Origin: Bradyrhizobium sp. ORS 278
GTDB taxonomy: Bacteria > Pseudomonadota > Alphaproteobacteria > Rhizobiales > Xanthobacteraceae
Reading direction: 5' to 3'
Assembly (NCBI RefSeq): GCF_000026145.1
Contig: NC_009445.1
Coordinates: 5,858,501 to 5,922,500 of the forward strand
DNA: 64,000 bases
The notes under the pieces were generated by a model, which was given only the letters and a program-made list of their open reading frames with translations, did no database searches and had not been told where the DNA came from. The position numbers and the translations under genes were made by a program. Below, piece by piece: positions 1 to 8,865 of this stretch; positions within the stretch are counted from its first letter, which is position 1; the number at the start of each line of letters is the position of its first letter.

Positions 1-605
1 TTTTCCAGATGCACGGGCTGAACGTTGACGACAAGGGCGACGGTCGGCTGCGACAGTTCGGTCAGCCGCGCGATCTCACCTTTCTGGTTCATGCCCATCT
101 CGACCACCCAGACCGAGGCGGAGGGATCGGCATTGCACAGCGTCAGCGGCACGCCCCAGAAATTGTTGAAGCTCGACGGGCTCGCTGATGCCCCGGGATA
201 GGCCGCGATGAACTCCTTGGTCGAGGTCTTGCCGGCACTGCCGGTCAATCCGATCACGGGACCATGAAAGCGCGACCGTGCGGCGCGCGCCAGCGCCCAT
301 AGCCCATCGATCAGCGTGTCCGTCACCACCAGCTGCGGCACGGTGACGCCCTCGATCCGATGCGGCACGATCATCGCCACCGCGCCAGCCTGCTCGGCAT
401 TGGCGGCAAACTCCCAGCCGTCGCGGCTGGAGGCGAAGCTCGATACGAAGCCGCCGCTCGGCGTGCCGCTCAGCGCGACGAACAGGCTACCGGGCTTCAC
501 CGCGCGGCTGTCCTGGGTGACGAAATCGATCGCGGTCTCAGGATAGTCGCCGGCGAGACCGAGCGCGCGCGCCGCCTCGGCCACCGTCCACAGCGCCTTC
601 GTCAT
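1..605 (-). CDS. murF: UDP-N-acetylmuramoyl-tripeptide--D-alanyl-D-alanine ligase, N-terminal part
   Basis: MurF is the cytoplasmic ligase that adds D-Ala-D-Ala to UDP-MurNAc-tripeptide, the last soluble step of the peptidoglycan precursor. About 201 codons are present; the rest lies beyond the left edge. Visible features are the Mur-ligase N-terminal domain (VTQDSRAVKPGSLFVALSG) and the ATP-binding loop GLTGSAGKTSTKEF. The ATG at 605 overlaps the murE stop by 4 bases (ATGA), so the two are probably translationally coupled. Order within the minus-strand cluster is rsmH-ftsL-ftsI-murE-murF, as usual for dcw clusters. Confidence 0.96.
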   Translation of the reverse strand, partial: MTKALWTVAEAARALGLAGDYPETAIDFVTQDSRAVKPGSLFVALSGTPSGGFVSSFASSRDGWEFAANAEQAGAVAMIVPHRIEGVTVPQLVVTDTLIDGLWALARAARSRFHGPVIGLTGSAGKTSTKEFIAAYPGASASPSSFNNFWGVPLTLCNADPSASVWVVEMGMNQKGEIARLTELSQPTVALVVNVQPVHLE

Positions 606-2062
606 GATGCCCTCGTTGCCAGTGCGTCCGCGACCGCTTCGTGATCGCTGAAATGCAGAACCGTATCGCCGATGATCTGTCCGGTCTCGTGGCCCTTGCC
701 GGCGATGACCAGCGCATCCCCCGGCTGAAGCTCGCTGATCGCCACCCGGATCGCCTCGGCGCGATCGCCGATCTCGCGCGCACCAGGTGCGGCGGCCAGG
801 ATCGCGGCGCGGATCGCAGCGGGATTCTCGCTCCGGGGATTGTCGTCGGTGACGATAACGCGATCAGCGCCGGCAGCGGCGATCTCGCCCATCAGCGGCC
901 GCTTGCCGCTGTCCCGGTCGCCGCCGGCGCCGAACACGACCACGAGCTTTCTCTGGGCATACGGCCGCAAGGCGTGCAGCGCCTTCGCCAGCGCATCCGG
1001 CTTGTGAGCGTAGTCGATGAAGATGGGCGCGCCGTTGTGCTCACCGACCAGTTCGAGCCGGCCCTTGGCGCCTTCGAGCTTTTCCAGAGCCTCGAACACC
1101 GCCTGCGGATCGCTGCCGGTGCCGATGGCAAGGCCCGCGGCCACCAGCGCATTCTCGATCTGAAACGCGCCGACCAGCGGCAGGCGGAGGAAGGTGATCC
1201 GGCCGCAATGCTGGAGCTCGAGCTGCTGTGCAAAGCCATCGACGGCGGCGGCCACGAGACGGATGCCCGCCCCTGCGCCATTGCCATGCGTCCCCACCGT
1301 CATCAGCCGGAGCCCGCGCGCATCAGCCGCGGCAATCACTTCTGCCGAGCACTCATGATCCGCCGAAATCACCGCCGGCCCGCCCGGCGGCACAAGGTCG
1401 CGAAACAGCCGCAGCTTGGCATTGAGATAATGGACGAGATCGGGGTGGTAATCCATGTGGTCGCGCGACAGGTTGGTGAACCCGCCGGCCGAGACCCTGA
1501 CGCCGTCCAGCCTGTATTGATCGAGCCCATGCGACGACGCTTCGAAAGCGAGGTGCGTCACGCCGTCCTGGGTGATCTCGTCGATCTGCCGATGCAGCGC
1601 AATCGGGTCGGGCGTGGTCAGCGAGCCGTAGACGGTGCGCTTGTCCGAAATCAATCCGACCGTGCCGATACTCGCCGCGTTGTGGCCGAGGCTCTGCCAG
1701 ATCTGCCGCGTGAAGGCTGCGACCGACGTCTTGCCGCTGGTTCCGGTCACCGCCGCGATCGTTGCCGGCTGCCGGGGGAAGACGCGCGATGCAGCAAGCG
1801 CCAGAGCACGTCGCGGATTTGGCAGCGAGACGAAGGGAACGGGCAGATCACCGGCCGGGGCTTCGTGGCCGGCCACCGCGATCGCCCCCGCAGCGACCGC
1901 AGCCGCGATGAAGCGAGTGCCATCGGTCTTGGTTCCCGACAGCGCGAAGAACAGGTCTCCGGGCCGGACAGCGCGGCTGTCCGCGGCAAGGCCGGAGACT
2001 TCGACGGCGGCGACGCGCGGGTCAAGCCCCGCCTGATCGCCGAGGAGGTCGTGAAGTTTCAT
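602..2062 (-). CDS. murE: UDP-N-acetylmuramoyl-tripeptide synthetase (meso-diaminopimelate-adding)
   Basis: MurE adds meso-diaminopimelate to UDP-MurNAc-L-Ala-D-Glu in the cytoplasm. The protein is 486 aa, normal for the family. The P-loop TGTSGKTS lies at about residues 106-113. A DNPRSENP motif in the C-terminal domain matches the DNPRxE signature that distinguishes mDAP-adding from Lys-adding enzymes. It sits 71 bases downstream of ftsI and overlaps murF by 4 bases, consistent with one transcript. Nothing looks damaged. Confidence 0.98.
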   Translation of the reverse strand: MKLHDLLGDQAGLDPRVAAVEVSGLAADSRAVRPGDLFFALSGTKTDGTRFIAAAVAAGAIAVAGHEAPAGDLPVPFVSLPNPRRALALAASRVFPRQPATIAAVTGTSGKTSVAAFTRQIWQSLGHNAASIGTVGLISDKRTVYGSLTTPDPIALHRQIDEITQDGVTHLAFEASSHGLDQYRLDGVRVSAGGFTNLSRDHMDYHPDLVHYLNAKLRLFRDLVPPGGPAVISADHECSAEVIAAADARGLRLMTVGTHGNGAGAGIRLVAAAVDGFAQQLELQHCGRITFLRLPLVGAFQIENALVAAGLAIGTGSDPQAVFEALEKLEGAKGRLELVGEHNGAPIFIDYAHKPDALAKALHALRPYAQRKLVVVFGAGGDRDSGKRPLMGEIAAAGADRVIVTDDNPRSENPAAIRAAILAAAPGAREIGDRAEAIRVAISELQPGDALVIAGKGHETGQIIGDTVLHFSDHEAVADALATRAS

Positions 2063-2133
2063 CCTGGTCCCGTACCGGTCCTGGCCCCGCCCCGGGCGGC
2101 GGCGGCTCCAAAGCCATGCGATTCGCGGACGGC

Positions 2134-3882
2134 TTACTGCGTCAGCCGCGATGCCGCAAGAATTTGGCGGTCGGACGGCGGCAGGTCGAACCGGGGCTCA
2201 ATGCCGAGCAGCGGGCCGATCCGGGAGATCACGTTGCCGGCCGTCGGCACCGCGTTCCAGCCGGAGGTGATGAAGCCGTAGGTCTCCTTCAGCGGCTGCG
2301 GCTCGTCGAGCATGATCAGGAGCTGATATTTCGGCTTGTCCGCCGGGATCACGGCGGTGAAGAGCGTCAGGACCTTCTTCTTGGCGTAGCGGCCGTTGAT
2401 CACCTTTTCGGCGGTGCCCGTTTTGCCGCCAATGTAGTAGCCCTTGACGTCAGCCTTGCGCGCGGTGCCGACCTCGGCGTTCAAGCGCATCAGGTAGCGC
2501 ATCTTCTCCGAGGTCTCCGGCTTGATCACGCGCTTGGCGATCTGCATCGCCTCGGCCTCAGTGCGCTTCATGAAGGTCGGCGGAATGAGGTAGCCGCCAT
2601 TGACCAGCGCGCTGACGCCCATCACGCCCTGCAACGGCGCCACCGCCATGCCATGGCCGAACGAGATCGTGATCGTATTCAACTCGCTCCAGCGCTTGGG
2701 CAGGATCGGCGAGGCGCTCTCCGGAAGCTCGGTGCGCAAACGGTCGAACTGGCCCATCTTGCGCAGGAAAGCCTTGTGCGCTTCCACGCCTTGCGTCAAC
2801 GCGATCCGGGCCGCGCCGACGTTGGAGGAGAAGTAGAACACCTCCTTCATGCTGAGGAAGCGTCCCTTCGGCTCGTCGTCATGGATCGCGAACTTGCCGT
2901 AATGCAGCGCTCCGCGTGCATCCCACATTGAGTTGAGATCATATTTGCCGGTGTCGAGCGCCATCGCCAGGGTGAACGCCTTGAACGTCGAGCCCATCTC
3001 GTACACGCCAGTGGTCAGGCGGTTGATCCGGTCCGGATCGTGCGCCTCCTTCGGGTTGTTCGGATCGAAATCCGGCAGCGACACCATCGCGATAATCTCA
3101 CCGGTCCGGACGTTGACCACGAGACCGGACGCGGCCTTGGTCTTGAACTTCTCCTTGGCCTTGAGCAGCTCGTCGCGCAGCGCATGCTCGACACGCAGGT
3201 CGACCGACAGCTCGATCGGCCGCTGCAGGCGGTCGGTCGCGAAGCCGGCGCGATGCAGGTCCGCGAGGCCCTGATTGTCGAGCCACTTCTCCATGCCGGC
3301 GATGCCCTGGTTGTCGATGTTCACCAGGCCGATCAGATGCGCCACCTCGTTGCCGGTCGGATAGACGCGCTTGTTCTCGCGCAGGAAGCCGACGCCCGGC
3401 AGACCAAGGCGATGGATGTCCTGCTGCTGCTTCGGTGTCATCTCGCGCTTGAGCCAGACGAAGCCCTTGCGGGACATCATGCGCTCGCGCACCTCGTTCG
3501 TATCGAGATCGGGCAAGGTCGCGGTGAGCAGCTCGATCGCCTCGTCCTTGTCAATGAGGCGGCGCGGCTCGGCGAACAGGCTCGGCGTCTTGACATCGGT
3601 CGCCAGCACGGCGCCGTTGCGATCGATGATATCCGGCCGAGCGGTCGCAATGGCGTCCTGCTGCGCGGCGCGCCGCGCGCTCGGGCCGTCGGAGCCGACC
3701 GCAAACATCACCAGACGGCCGCCGATCACCGCATAGACGGCGGCGAAGGCGATGATCGCCAATCCGATGCGCGCGCGCGCCTTGGCCGTGCGATCGACAT
3801 CGCGCCCGTACAGCAGCGTGCGGACCAGGCGCTGCCGCCAGGGCTCCTGTGGTTTCACGTGCGGCCGAAGCTGGTCGGTCAT
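2134..3882 (-). CDS. ftsI: Peptidoglycan D,D-transpeptidase FtsI (PBP3)
   Basis: FtsI is the division-specific class B penicillin-binding protein that cross-links septal peptidoglycan. The protein is 582 aa. It has a short cytoplasmic N-terminus and one membrane segment at about residues 37-61. A PBP dimerisation domain follows, then the transpeptidase domain with all three motifs: STFK (298-301, nucleophile Ser298), SSN (352-354) and KTGT (487-490). Its start overlaps the end of ftsL by 4 bases, so coupling is likely. No key residue is missing. Confidence 0.98.
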   Translation of the reverse strand: MTDQLRPHVKPQEPWRQRLVRTLLYGRDVDRTAKARARIGLAIIAFAAVYAVIGGRLVMFAVGSDGPSARRAAQQDAIATARPDIIDRNGAVLATDVKTPSLFAEPRRLIDKDEAIELLTATLPDLDTNEVRERMMSRKGFVWLKREMTPKQQQDIHRLGLPGVGFLRENKRVYPTGNEVAHLIGLVNIDNQGIAGMEKWLDNQGLADLHRAGFATDRLQRPIELSVDLRVEHALRDELLKAKEKFKTKAASGLVVNVRTGEIIAMVSLPDFDPNNPKEAHDPDRINRLTTGVYEMGSTFKAFTLAMALDTGKYDLNSMWDARGALHYGKFAIHDDEPKGRFLSMKEVFYFSSNVGAARIALTQGVEAHKAFLRKMGQFDRLRTELPESASPILPKRWSELNTITISFGHGMAVAPLQGVMGVSALVNGGYLIPPTFMKRTEAEAMQIAKRVIKPETSEKMRYLMRLNAEVGTARKADVKGYYIGGKTGTAEKVINGRYAKKKVLTLFTAVIPADKPKYQLLIMLDEPQPLKETYGFITSGWNAVPTAGNVISRIGPLLGIEPRFDLPPSDRQILAASRLTQ

Positions 3883-4271
3883 CGCTGATCCTCCGGACGA
3901 GAGACCGATCCGGTCACGGGGGGCTCTTCATTGATCGCGTCGATCGTATCGATCATCGAGCCGATCGGATCCGGATTGTCCGGCCGGGCGAAGCGCGGCG
4001 GCCGCTCCGGCAGGTTCTTGAGGCTGTCATACTGCGTGGCGTTCAGCGGCTTGAGCGGCAGATGCCGCTCGACCAGCCCCTGCAGCCGCAGCGGCGCATC
4101 GAGCTTGGCCCATTCCGAGCGCAGGACGGCGATCGCCTCGCGCTGCTCGCGGATCTCGGCACGCAACTGCAACACATGCTCGACACGCGCGGTCGATTCC
4201 ATCTTGATGCGATAGACGTAGGCCGCCGCGAAGATCAGCGAGCAGATCACGACGAGATGCAGGAGGCGCAT
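3879..4271 (-). CDS. ftsL: Cell division protein FtsL
   Basis: This is a 130-aa bitopic membrane protein with an N-terminal membrane segment (about residues 4-20), then a heptad-like coiled coil (EHVLQLRAEIREQREAIAVL). Size, topology and position between rsmH and ftsI identify FtsL, the partner of FtsB/FtsQ that helps activate FtsWI. FtsL diverges fast in sequence, so the call rests mainly on synteny and topology. The C-terminal tail of about 45 residues is Pro/Asp-rich and probably disordered. It starts only 3 bases after the rsmH stop. Confidence 0.9.
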   Translation of the reverse strand: MRLLHLVVICSLIFAAAYVYRIKMESTARVEHVLQLRAEIREQREAIAVLRSEWAKLDAPLRLQGLVERHLPLKPLNATQYDSLKNLPERPPRFARPDNPDPIGSMIDTIDAINEEPPVTGSVSRPEDQR

Positions 4272-4274
4272 CGG

Positions 4275-5270
4275 TCACCCTCCCCGCATGACATCGGCCA
4301 GGCGGGGCCAGGCTGACGAGGAGGACGGCGGATGCGCCGGCGCTGTCGTGCGCGCGGCGCCGCGCAGCTTGGCGGAGCGCGCACGCGGATTGGCCACAGT
4401 CTCGGCTTCGTCGGCCACCACCGGCTTGCGATTGAGCAGCTGGAAGCTCGGCGCCTGCTGCGCGATCTCGGGCAGATGGCGAGAGCCGCCACCTATCTTG
4501 CTGCGCTCGGCCAGGAACGTCTTGACGATTCGATCCTCGAGTGAATGGAACGAAACGACGGCGAGACGGCCGCTCGGTGGGAGGATGCGCTCCGCGGCGG
4601 ACAGGGCCTGCTCCAGCTCGTCGAGCTCCTCATTCACGAGAATGCGCAGCGCCTGAAAGGTCCTCGTTGCCGGATGAATGTCGCCCGGCTTCGATCGCAC
4701 CACGCGCGCGACGATGTCGGCAAGCTGTCGCGTCGTGGTGATCTGCTGCTCCTTCCGCGCCGCTACGATCGCGCGCGCGATGCCGCGGGAATGCCGCTCC
4801 TCACCGAAAATGTAGATGACGTCGGCCAGATCGCGCTCGGAGGCTTGCGCGATGACATCGGCCGCGGACGGCCCGGTGTCAGCCATGCGCATATCAAGCG
4901 GACCGTCGAACCGGAACGAGAACCCGCGTGCCGCCGTATCGAGCTGCATTGAGGACACGCCGACGTCCATCACGATGCCGTCGACCTGGCCCACCGCTTG
5001 CGCGGCGCAGATCTCGGCCAGCGCAGAGAAACGGCTCTCCACCAGCGTCAGCCGACCGTTTGCCTCGCCGACAAGATCGGCGCCGCCGGCGATCGCCGTG
5101 CTGTCGCGGTCGATCGCGATGACGCGTGTTCCCGGTGTCGCCAGGATCAGGCGGGTGTAACCGCCCGCACCGAAAGTGGCATCCACATAGGTTCCGCCGT
5201 CGCGCGGCGCCAGCATGGCAACCGCCTCGGGCCCGAGCACCGGGATGTGCCGTGGGTCAGCCGTGCTCAC
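4275..5270 (-). CDS. rsmH: 16S rRNA (cytosine1402-N4)-methyltransferase RsmH
   Basis: RsmH (MraW) N4-methylates C1402 of 16S rRNA. I chose the GTG at 5270: the sequence [11 protein letters not shown] typical of the family N-terminus follows a few residues later, and GGGAG lies 7 bases upstream. This gives 331 aa. The frame stays open upstream to about 5564, but that extension is not family-like. The SAM-binding motif [11 protein letters not shown] and the C-terminal block [11 protein letters not shown] are present. It is the first gene of the minus-strand cluster; no mraZ precedes it. Confidence 0.95.
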
Positions 5271-5767
5271 GGGGCCGCTCCCGGAGATGGCCGCCGTTCC
5301 GGACTGATGTTGTTCGGCTGCGAGTCCATCGCGCCTTCGATCCCCGCACCCCGTCAACTTGCCAAGCCATCGTTTGGAACCGACGATGACCCGCCTTGCC
5401 AATGCATGAGCCCCGCCACGCGATGATCGTGCCGGGGCGATACCTGGTCCGATGTCGATCGCGCGCGACCGGGTGTCCCCGGCACCGCTCAAGACCGTGT
5501 TCTCCCGTGCAGGACCTTGCATGTGGCAGCTGCCGCCCCGAAAGCCGGCTTGGCTCTTCACCACTTAGTAACGGCGTTTAGCGTTAACAAACCGTTGATG
5601 GTCTGTGGCAGATGTTGGGCACTTGGAAAGCCGCCGCTCCTCTGCGCAATCGCCGACGAATATGCGCGTTCGCATGCGATTTCGATTGCGGCTGGGACAT
5701 GTAAAGGAGTAGTGCCACCCCATATTCGATTTGAGCCATTGCCCTCGCCGCCCGCTTCGAGTCGTTC
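5271..5767. other. Divergent intergenic region rsmH / amidase
   Basis: This 497-base gap separates the division cluster (minus) from the amidase gene (plus) and must hold promoters for both. The mraZ gene often found upstream of rsmH is absent. The stretch around 5560-5660 is richer in A and T than its surroundings. I see no convincing operator palindrome and no credible gene. Confidence 0.5.
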
Positions 5768-6619
5768 ATGCCAAATTCCTCCGACAAGCCGGATTCGAAG
5801 CGTCTTCGCGCGCTGCCGATGCCCAAGGGCGTGTCTGACCTGCCCATGTTCACGCCGGACTCGTCGATCGCGTCCGATGTGATCCCGTCGGCCAATTTCG
5901 GCGAACGCAAGGGCGGCCGTCAGCCGGACATGATCATCCTCCACTATACCGGGATGCCGGATGCCGAGGGTGCGATCAACAAACTTTGCACCGCCGGAAC
6001 CGAAGTGTCTGCGCACTACATCGTTCTCGAGGACGGCCGCATCGTCCAATGCGTGCCCGAGGCTCTGCGCGCCTGGCATGCGGGGCTTTCGTCCTGGGGC
6101 GGCGAGGAGGACATCAATTCGTGCTCGATCGGGATCGAGATCGTCAACCGCGGCCACGACTGGGGCTACCCGGATTTTCCGCCACGCCAGATCGCAGCCG
6201 TCATCGCGCTGTGCCGCGGCATCATGCTCCGCCGCAACGTGCCGGCGCACCGCGTGCTCGGGCATTCCGATGTGGCGCCGTCGCGCAAGAAGGACCCGGG
6301 CGAGAAGTTTCCCTGGCACTCCCTCGCCAATTCCGGCGTGGGCCACTGGGTCCAGCCGGCGGCGATCACCAAGGGCGAGACCCTGAAGCTCGGGAGCATC
6401 GGCGATGACGTCAAAGGCTTGCAGAAGGCGCTCGCGAAATATGGCTATGGCGTGCCGATCACCGGCAAGTTCGATGGTCTCACGATGGAGGTCGTCACGG
6501 CGTTCCAGCGCCACTTTCGTCCCGAGCGGGTCGACGGCATCGCCGACCGCTCGACTTTGTGGACGCTGCATGCGCTGCTGACCAGTCTGCCGGCCGAAGA
6601 GACCGTGCCGCGGGCTTGA
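5768..6619 (+). CDS. N-acetylmuramoyl-L-alanine amidase (Amidase_2 plus PG-binding domain, AmiD-like)
   Basis: This is a zinc amidase that cleaves the MurNAc-L-Ala bond of peptidoglycan or muropeptides. The protein is 283 aa. The Amidase_2 domain spans about residues 50-190, with metal ligands inferred as His59 (in LHYTG), His166 (in LGHSD) and Asp176. A peptidoglycan-binding domain of the PG_binding_1 type follows at about 205-270 (GDDVKGLQKALAKYGY). No obvious signal peptide is present, so the compartment is unclear (cytosolic recycling like AmpD, or export by an unrecognised route). It is divergent from the cell-wall cluster and convergent with the sigma-factor gene, 4 bases away. Confidence 0.92.
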   Translation: MPNSSDKPDSKRLRALPMPKGVSDLPMFTPDSSIASDVIPSANFGERKGGRQPDMIILHYTGMPDAEGAINKLCTAGTEVSAHYIVLEDGRIVQCVPEALRAWHAGLSSWGGEEDINSCSIGIEIVNRGHDWGYPDFPPRQIAAVIALCRGIMLRRNVPAHRVLGHSDVAPSRKKDPGEKFPWHSLANSGVGHWVQPAAITKGETLKLGSIGDDVKGLQKALAKYGYGVPITGKFDGLTMEVVTAFQRHFRPERVDGIADRSTLWTLHALLTSLPAEETVPRA

Positions 6620-6623
6620 CGCG

Positions 6624-7877
6624 TCAAATTGTGGCATCGAGTTGCCCGATCCGGCGCGCATAGAGTCGCTTGAGCGGAGCAAGCTGCGTCGCATCGCTCG
6701 CCGCCTGATAGGCCACACGCGCCTCCTCGCGCCGGTCGAGCCGCCGCAGCAGATCCGCGCGTACGGCCGGCAGCAGGTCGTATTGCTTCAAGCCGCCGCG
6801 CGCGGCGAGCGAATCCACCAGCGCAAGCGCCCGCGCCGGACCGTCGACCATCGAAACGGCGGCCGCATGATTGAGCTCGATGACGGGCGACGGCGCGATC
6901 CGCAGCAGCACCTCGTAGAGGCCGACGATCTGGCGCCAGTCCGTTTCCTCGTAGCTCGATGCCTGGGCGTGCAGCGCGGCGATCGCCGCCTGAACTGTAT
7001 AGGGCTGGGGCCGTCCCTTCGCCTGGAGCGCCTGCTCGACCAGCGTCAGCCCTTCCGAGATCTGCGCGTGATCCCATGTCGAGCGATCCTGCTCCTCGAG
7101 CAGCACGATGTCACCCGACGCATCGGTGCGTCCTGCACGGCGCGCATCGTGCAGCAGCATCAGGGCGAGCAGACCTTTGATACCCGGCGCGTCCGGGATC
7201 AGCCCGAGCAGCAGGCGGCCGAGCCGGATCGCTTCCCGCGCAAGATCGTGGCGGATCAGTTCGGGGCCGGAGGTCGCGAGATAGCCTTCGGTGAACACGA
7301 GGTAGATCACGGTGAGAACGCCGCGGAGTCGTTCCTCGAGAGTATCGCGAGCGGGCACATCATAGGGAATGCCGGCGAGGCGGATCTTCTGCTTGGCACG
7401 GACGAGGCGCTGCGCCATGGCTTCTTCGCCGGTCACGAAAGCGCGGGCTACCTCGGCGGTCGTCAGTCCGCAGACCGTACGCAGCGTCAGCGCCACCTGC
7501 ACCTCCGGCGCGAACGCCGGATGGCAGCAGGTGAAGATCAGCCGCAGCATGTCGTCGTCGAGATCGGGCGGCACGTCAGACGCGTCGCTCGCGGCGTCAC
7601 GCTCGATCGCATGGATGATCTCCGCTTCCTTGTCGCGGAAGCTGCGTTGCCGCCGAAAGCGATCGATCACCTTGTTGCGGGCGACATTCACCAGCCAGGC
7701 TCTGGGATTGGCGGGGACCTCTCGCCCCCGCCAGCTCAGCAACGCGGCCGCAAAGGCGTCCTGCAACGCATCCTCGGCCAGATCGAAGTCACCCACGAGC
7801 CTGATCAAGGTCGCGAGCGCGCGGCCGGCCTCGTCACGGAACACGCTCTCGATCGCCTCGGGTGTCATCAATGACAT
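6624..7877 (-). CDS. ECF-type RNA polymerase sigma factor with C-terminal extension (ECF42-like)
   Basis: The protein is 417 aa. Sigma region 2 lies in about residues 10-75 (AEDALQDAFAAALLSW, NPRAWLVNVARNKVIDRF) and region 4 in about 110-165 (LTTAEVARAFV). A helical extension of roughly 230 residues follows, including repeats that look TPR-like (RADLLRRLDRREEARVAYQAA). This architecture next to a DGPF/YCII gene is the hallmark of ECF42 sigma factors, which lack a classical anti-sigma partner. The target promoter is unknown. It starts 24 bases after the YCII gene, so the two probably share a transcript. Confidence 0.9.
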   Translation of the reverse strand: MSLMTPEAIESVFRDEAGRALATLIRLVGDFDLAEDALQDAFAAALLSWRGREVPANPRAWLVNVARNKVIDRFRRQRSFRDKEAEIIHAIERDAASDASDVPPDLDDDMLRLIFTCCHPAFAPEVQVALTLRTVCGLTTAEVARAFVTGEEAMAQRLVRAKQKIRLAGIPYDVPARDTLEERLRGVLTVIYLVFTEGYLATSGPELIRHDLAREAIRLGRLLLGLIPDAPGIKGLLALMLLHDARRAGRTDASGDIVLLEEQDRSTWDHAQISEGLTLVEQALQAKGRPQPYTVQAAIAALHAQASSYEETDWRQIVGLYEVLLRIAPSPVIELNHAAAVSMVDGPARALALVDSLAARGGLKQYDLLPAVRADLLRRLDRREEARVAYQAASDATQLAPLKRLYARRIGQLDATI

Positions 7878-7901
7878 CGTCGCCGGTCCGCAGCGTCGTC
7901 C

Positions 7902-8255
7902 TCAAGGATTGTATTGCCAGACCGGCCTGACCTCGATCGAGCCGAGGCGGGCGCCAGGAATGCGCGCGGCGATGCCGATCGCCTCGTCGATGTTCTGCGC
8001 CTCGATCATGTAGTAGCCGCCGAGTTGCTCGCGTGTCTCGGCGAATGGACCATCGGTCGCGAGGATCTTGCCGTCGCGCACCCGCACCGTCGTGGAGGTC
8101 GAGGTCGGCTGCAGCCGGTCGCCGCCCTTGAAATTGCCGCTCGCGATGATCGACTGGGTGAAGGCCTGATACTCCGCCATCATCTTTTCCGCGGCCTCCT
8201 TCTCCATCTTCGCGTAGTCGACCTCGTTCTGGTAGATCATCAGCAGATATTGCAT
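7902..8255 (-). CDS. YCII / DGPF-domain protein
   Basis: This is a 117-aa ferredoxin-like-fold protein of the YCII family. The start at 8255 is chosen because AAGGAG lies about 8 bases upstream and the family-typical start MQYLLMIYQNE follows. The DGPF signature is intact (ATDGPFAETREQ). DGPF proteins are habitually encoded with ECF42 sigma factors; their biochemical role is not established. Here the gene is the first of a two-gene operon with the sigma factor. Confidence 0.93.
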   Translation of the reverse strand: MQYLLMIYQNEVDYAKMEKEAAEKMMAEYQAFTQSIIASGNFKGGDRLQPTSTSTTVRVRDGKILATDGPFAETREQLGGYYMIEAQNIDEAIGIAARIPGARLGSIEVRPVWQYNP

Positions 8256-8397
8256 GGGACTGCTCCTTGGGTTTCGGCTGGTTTGCCGACATCCAGTCGA
8301 ACGGCGCAGGCGCCGCACGACACGCCCACGATATTATTTTACACCCGCGCGGCGATGGCTTGACGCGCTGGTCGATAAGCCCCATTCAAGCCCCGTC

Positions 8398-8815
8398 AGT
8401 CGGCCGGACGGCCGCTCCGGCAGGTGCCGAAAGGCCGCCGGGGAGGAAAGTCCGGGCTCCATCGACATGCGGTGCCGGATAACGTCCGGCGGGGGCGACC
8501 CTAGGGACAGTGCCACAGAGAACGAACCGCTTCCTCCCGCGAGGGAGGCAGTAAGGGTGAAAAGGTGCGGTAAGAGCGCACCGCGGGACCGGCAACGGAA
8601 CCGGCATGGTAAACCCCACCGGGAGCAAAACCGAATAGGGACGGCCACGCGGAGACAATCGTTTCGACGATGACGTCCGCGGGAGCGATGTCAGGCTCGC
8701 CGTCCGGGTAGGTTGCCCGAGGTCACGCGCAAGCGCGATCCCAGAGGAATGGCCGTCACGTATCGTCATGCGCAAGCATCACGGTGCCCTACAGAACCCG
8801 GCTTACAGGCCGGCT
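8398..8815 (+). ncRNA. rnpB: RNase P RNA (bacterial type A)
   Basis: This is the catalytic RNA of RNase P, which matures tRNA 5' ends. The conserved GAGGAAAGTCCGGGCTCC block is at about 8445-8462, and the downstream conserved block with GGTAAACCCCACC and GAATAGGGA follows. The 3' segment carries CAGAACCCGGCTTACAG. The ends were set by P1 pairing: 8398-8405 pairs with 8808-8815, with one G-U. At about 418 nt it is a normal length for alphaproteobacteria. It is followed immediately by a strong hairpin. Confidence 0.97.
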
Positions 8816-8826
8816 GATATGTTCAT

Positions 8827-8859
8827 GAGGGGCTCGGCGCTGACAGCGCCGGGCCCCTC
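8827..8859 (+). terminator. Hairpin terminator after rnpB
   Basis: A long GC-rich hairpin pairs GAGGGGC...CGGCGCT with AGCGCCG...GCCCCTC around a GAC loop with one mismatch; CCATTTTA follows. It ends rnpB and may also stop transcripts arriving from the ABC-transporter gene on the other strand. Confidence 0.75.
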
Positions 8860-8865
8860 ACCATT

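Noticed and set aside
641..2281. Long plus-strand open frame opposite murE
   Set aside because: It is the mirror of a high-GC coding strand, rich in Arg/Gly/Asp, with no family similarity and no ribosome-binding site.
5558..6718. 386-codon minus-strand frame opposite the amidase
   Set aside because: Antisense to a gene with intact zinc ligands and PG-binding domain.
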